This document shows, one piece after another, positions 14,443 to 16,753 of a stretch of 16,753 bases of DNA. This stretch comes from an uncultured Prevotella sp. GTDB lineage: Bacteria > Bacteroidota > Bacteroidia > Bacteroidales > Bacteroidaceae. Below the pieces are notes generated by a model that saw only the letters and a list, made by a program, of their open reading frames with translations, searched no databases and was not told where the DNA came from. The translations under genes and the position numbers were made by a program. Location of the stretch: positions 1 through 16,753 of the forward strand of contig UQPD01000042.1 of assembly GCA_900542795.1 (NCBI GenBank). Reading direction: 5' to 3'. Position 1 is the stretch's first letter; every line of letters starts with the position of its first letter.

Positions 14443-15348
14443 ATGAAATTAGAGAGTCATCCCCAAGAACTTACACAAGTTCCTTTCAGCAAAACAGAAT
14501 GTGGTGTAGATTTCAACATCAATACCGATACGCACGAGCGTTTGCGGGGCGTATTGATGGAGTATCCGTCTTTCAAAACCAACTTCTTCGAGTTGTTTTT
14601 CTTCAGGAAAGCATCCGGGGGGCTGCGTTATGGCTTTCAACATATCGCGTTGAAAGACAATACAGTGCTGATACTTTCGCCGCACATCCATCAGGAGTGG
14701 CATATTGATGAAAGCCAAACGGATTATCGTTTCCTTATTTTCCGTGATGATTTTCTTTCAACCTATCTTGCCGATCCTTTCTTTACTTATCGTTTGCTTT
14801 ATTGCTATCAAACAGATTTTCCACCCTATCTGTCGGCTACTGCTATGGAACAACAAGAATACGAGCGTTTGCTTGTGCGGATAAAAGAAGAACTCAACCA
14901 TCCTCTTGCCGACAGCTATCACATCATCGTATCCTTGCTTCATTATCTGCTCATGACCCTTAATCGTAGGTATTCTGCTCAATACCATCTGCCTTTTGAT
15001 GCCCCCAAGAACCACCATGCCTTTGAGTTCAAACAACTCTTAGAGAAACATATTCGCCAATACCAGCAAGTGGCCGACTATGCAGCCATGCTGAACATCA
15101 GCCGCATCACATTGAATGCTTCTGTACAGGCACAATATGGGCAAACGGCTGTACATCTGCTGAAACAACGTCTACTTGCAGAAATCAAGAATGAAATATT
15201 ATTCACTGACAAAACTACCAGTGAATTGGCATACGAATTCAATTTCTCGGAGCCTGGACATTTAATGCGTTTCTTCAAAAAACAAACTGGACAGACGGTT
15301 ACGGAGTTTAAAGAAGAATATAAAGGACAACAGTTTACCGCAGAATAG
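14443..15348 (+). CDS. AraC-family transcriptional regulator
   Basis: A 301-residue regulator. Residues of about 40-190 form a ligand-sensing/dimerisation region with a cupin-like pattern (ALKDNTVLILSPHIHQEWH). The DNA-binding domain spans about 195-296, with helix-turn-helix 1 at about 210-231 (VADYAAMLNISRITLNASVQ) and helix-turn-helix 2 at about 258-280, ending with the typical RFFKKQTGQTVTEF. The gene is divergent from the cupin-MBL-radical SAM operon and the spacer holds likely operator repeats, so it probably controls that operon and itself. The N-terminal 38 residues are not covered by the truncated paralog at 11214, and the promoter sits so close to ATG 14443 that the start is slightly uncertain. 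The inducer is unknown. Confidence 0.92.
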   Translation: MKLESHPQELTQVPFSKTECGVDFNINTDTHERLRGVLMEYPSFKTNFFELFFFRKASGGLRYGFQHIALKDNTVLILSPHIHQEWHIDESQTDYRFLIFRDDFLSTYLADPFFTYRLLYCYQTDFPPYLSATAMEQQEYERLLVRIKEELNHPLADSYHIIVSLLHYLLMTLNRRYSAQYHLPFDAPKNHHAFEFKQLLEKHIRQYQQVADYAAMLNISRITLNASVQAQYGQTAVHLLKQRLLAEIKNEILFTDKTTSELAYEFNFSEPGHLMRFFKKQTGQTVTEFKEEYKGQQFTAE

Positions 15349-15428
15349 AAAAATTATTAAGCGCAAGAACTTTACAATAAACGAACGGCACTTGAAACAG
15401 ATTATACACTTTATCGCATATAGAAAGT

Positions 15429-15463
15429 GGATGCCTTGGCAGAAATCATTCGCCAAGGCATCC
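15429..15463 (-). terminator. Strong hairpin, likely terminator for the tail relic or AraC gene
   Basis: GGATGCCTTGGC (15429-15440) and GCCAAGGCATCC (15452-15463) form a perfect 12-bp stem with an 11-base loop. On the minus strand it is followed by ACTTTCTATA and on the plus strand by GCCTTCAATATTTG; both tails are weakly T-rich. It lies between two convergent reading frames (araC and the tail relic) and may end both transcripts. Confidence 0.55.
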
Positions 15464-15488
15464 GCCTTCAATATTTGACGTTCATACA

Positions 15489-15605
15489 TTACTTAACAAC
15501 AAACTTCTTACCAGCCACGATGTATATGCCAGAAGAAAGATTGCTCATATTATTACGGGTGCACACGCGTTGCCCGCTCAGGATGCAAAAGGCAAGCGGA
15601 TACAT
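15489..15605 (-). pseudogene. Orphan C-terminal tail of a secreted protein (type IX-like sorting signal)
   Basis: The minus strand reads LSGQRVCTRNNMSNLSSG followed by IYIVAGKKFVVK and a stop. This pattern (GQRV, then GIYI, then GKKFVVK at the extreme end) is typical of C-terminal tails of Prevotella and Bacteroides secreted proteins, resembling type IX secretion sorting domains. Nothing upstream belongs to it: the frame runs back only to 15671 and crosses the hydrolase terminator at 15638-15677. Either the body of the gene was deleted and the tail left behind, or this is the end of a gene disrupted by rearrangement. The hairpin at 15429-15463 would be its terminator. I could not name the parent protein. 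Confidence 0.55.
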
Positions 15606-15637
15606 CTTTGTCAAAGTGTTTTTTTGAGTGACGAAGT

Positions 15638-15677
15638 CAAAAAAAAGGAGTGTACCACAAAATGGGTACACTCCTTT
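15638..15677 (-). terminator. Intrinsic terminator of the GH3 hydrolase gene
   Basis: AAAGGAGTGTACC (15644-15656) and GGTACACTCCTTT (15665-15677) form a perfect 13-bp stem with an 8-base loop. Read on the minus strand the stem is followed by a continuous T run (plus-strand A run 15639-15646). It sits 35 bases after the GH3 stop. Another short palindrome, TGAC-GAA-GTCA, lies at 15629-15639. Confidence 0.9.
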
Positions 15678-15712
15678 ATAAACTCACTTTACTATTTACC
15701 AGTATGATTGGC

Positions 15713-16753
15713 TTATCTGTTAGCCGATTGCCACTGATAAGTTTTATCACAATGGATATCTGCACTCTGGTCGGCAATCATCAGTTTGAAATCGCCTTCC
15801 TCCAATACCCACTTGCCATCATAACCTACGAAAGCAAGATCATCGGCATTCAAATCGAAAGTAACAGTCTTTGTTTCACCCGGCTGAAGCTCTATCTTAT
15901 CGAAAGCACGGAGGCGACGGCCATCAGGAACCATGCTGGCGATGAGGTCGCTGCTGAACAGGAGAACGCTCTCTTTGCCCGCAACCTTGCCCGTATTCTT
16001 CACATCCACGCTCACCTTGATAATGTCGCCGTGGCGGAAGTCAGACTGAGAAACCTTCAGGTTGCTATATTTGTAAGAGGTGTAACTCAAACCATATCCG
16101 AAGCCCCACTGCTGGGTAATCTTCGCATTGTAGTCGTAAGCACCTTCCATCGTACCCACCTCCTCACTCTTCTTGAAGTCATAGTTGGCGAGCGAATTGA
16201 TTTCCTTAGGATAGGTGTAAGGCATCTTGCCACTGAAGTTTGACTTGCCCGACACCAGGTTTGCCAAGGCATCGCCGCCCATGTTGCCAGGGATAAGGAT
16301 GTCGATGATGCCCTGTGCCAATGGTTCAATGTCGGCGATGAGACGAGGACGACCTTCATTCAATACCAGAACGACAGGCTTACCGGTCTTGGCGAGTTCC
16401 TTCACGAGATTGCGTTGGTTCTCTGAAAGCCAAAGGTCGGTCAGATTGCCCGGAGTCTCTGTGTAAGAGTTCTCACCGATGCAGGCAACGATGACATCAA
16501 CATTCTTTGCTGCATCAACTGCGCCCTGAATCTGAGGTTCGTTCTCCTCCCAGTATTTTCCCTTCTCATTATAGGTAACACCCTGGTTCAAGATAACATT
16601 CTCCTTGCCATACTCATTACAGAATGCCTCATAGATGGTATTGTACTTGCCGGCAAACTCATCAGCACGATGTCCCTGCCAGGTATAGCTCCATCCACCG
16701 TCCAGGCAGCGCATCTGATTGGCATTAGGACCCGTGAGGAGAATCTTCTTGCC
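15713..16753 (-). CDS. GH3 glycoside hydrolase, C-terminal part (runs off the window)
   Basis: The open frame continues to the right edge (last codons GKKILLTGPNANQ), so the N-terminal barrel with the catalytic nucleophile is outside. What is visible is the GH3 C-terminal alpha/beta domain (VDVIVACIGENSYTETPG, PVVLVLNEGRPRL, IIDILIPGNMGGDALANL, SGKMPYTYP) followed by the linker with FGYGLSYTSYKYS. A C-terminal fibronectin-like domain of about 90 residues closes it (VSVDVKNTGKVAGKESVLLF to the end). This architecture is that of BglX-type beta-glucosidases or beta-xylosidases; substrate specificity cannot be assigned from this part. It is probably exported in a complete form, but the signal peptide would be outside the window. 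Confidence 0.92.
   Translation of the reverse strand, partial: GKKILLTGPNANQMRCLDGGWSYTWQGHRADEFAGKYNTIYEAFCNEYGKENVILNQGVTYNEKGKYWEENEPQIQGAVDAAKNVDVIVACIGENSYTETPGNLTDLWLSENQRNLVKELAKTGKPVVLVLNEGRPRLIADIEPLAQGIIDILIPGNMGGDALANLVSGKSNFSGKMPYTYPKEINSLANYDFKKSEEVGTMEGAYDYNAKITQQWGFGYGLSYTSYKYSNLKVSQSDFRHGDIIKVSVDVKNTGKVAGKESVLLFSSDLIASMVPDGRRLRAFDKIELQPGETKTVTFDLNADDLAFVGYDGKWVLEEGDFKLMIADQSADIHCDKTYQWQSANR

Noticed and set aside
15650..16243. Plus-strand open frame of 197 codons opposite the GH3 gene
   Set aside because: The minus strand codes for well-conserved GH3 C-terminal domains and a fibronectin-like domain. The plus frame crosses the terminator hairpin and has no recognisable features.

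Overview
The window looks like chromosomal DNA from a Bacteroidales bacterium, most likely Prevotellaceae. The evidence is a GTPase-motif-deficient second elongation factor G, a long-form pyrophosphate-dependent phosphofructokinase, lipoproteins with Bacteroidetes-style lipoboxes, Bacteroidetes-type promoter elements (TAnnTTTG, once with an upstream TTTG 19 bases away), and a relic of a type IX-secretion-like C-terminal tail. The genus is inferred from gene content and not proven. The first 43 bases are not biological: they are the end of an Illumina Nextera i5 adapter with its index, left on the contig end.

Layout: 260-7691 is housekeeping. The EF-G paralog (+) converges on four minus-strand genes: a GH25 lysozyme-like protein, PPi-phosphofructokinase, an OmpH/Skp-like lipoprotein and a 65-residue membrane protein. 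The dipeptidase pepD (+) is divergent from this block. A structured, repeat-rich spacer (7692-7845) then leads to a beta-helix lipoprotein and the replicative helicase dnaB, both on the plus strand and 38 bases apart.

10959-15713 is the accessory-looking part. It holds a decayed AraC-type regulator that has lost both ends, beginning at a perfect 15-bp hairpin. A short unrecognised ORF overlaps its stop. Next comes a tightly packed minus-strand operon (cupin, metallo-beta-lactamase-fold hydrolase, radical SAM protein of the SPL type), and divergent from it an intact AraC regulator that is a paralog of the decayed one. The 120-base divergent spacer carries two 9-bp direct repeats exactly 21 bp apart, lying at the -33 regions of both promoters. 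This is what an AraC operator would look like, so I read the four genes as one regulated module of unknown substrate. It is the best candidate for an undescribed system here, although each family is known.

15489-16753 carries an orphan C-terminal tail relic, a strong minus-strand terminator, and the C-terminal part of a GH3 glycoside hydrolase running off the right edge. No tRNA, rRNA, CRISPR array, transposase or complete mobile element was seen.
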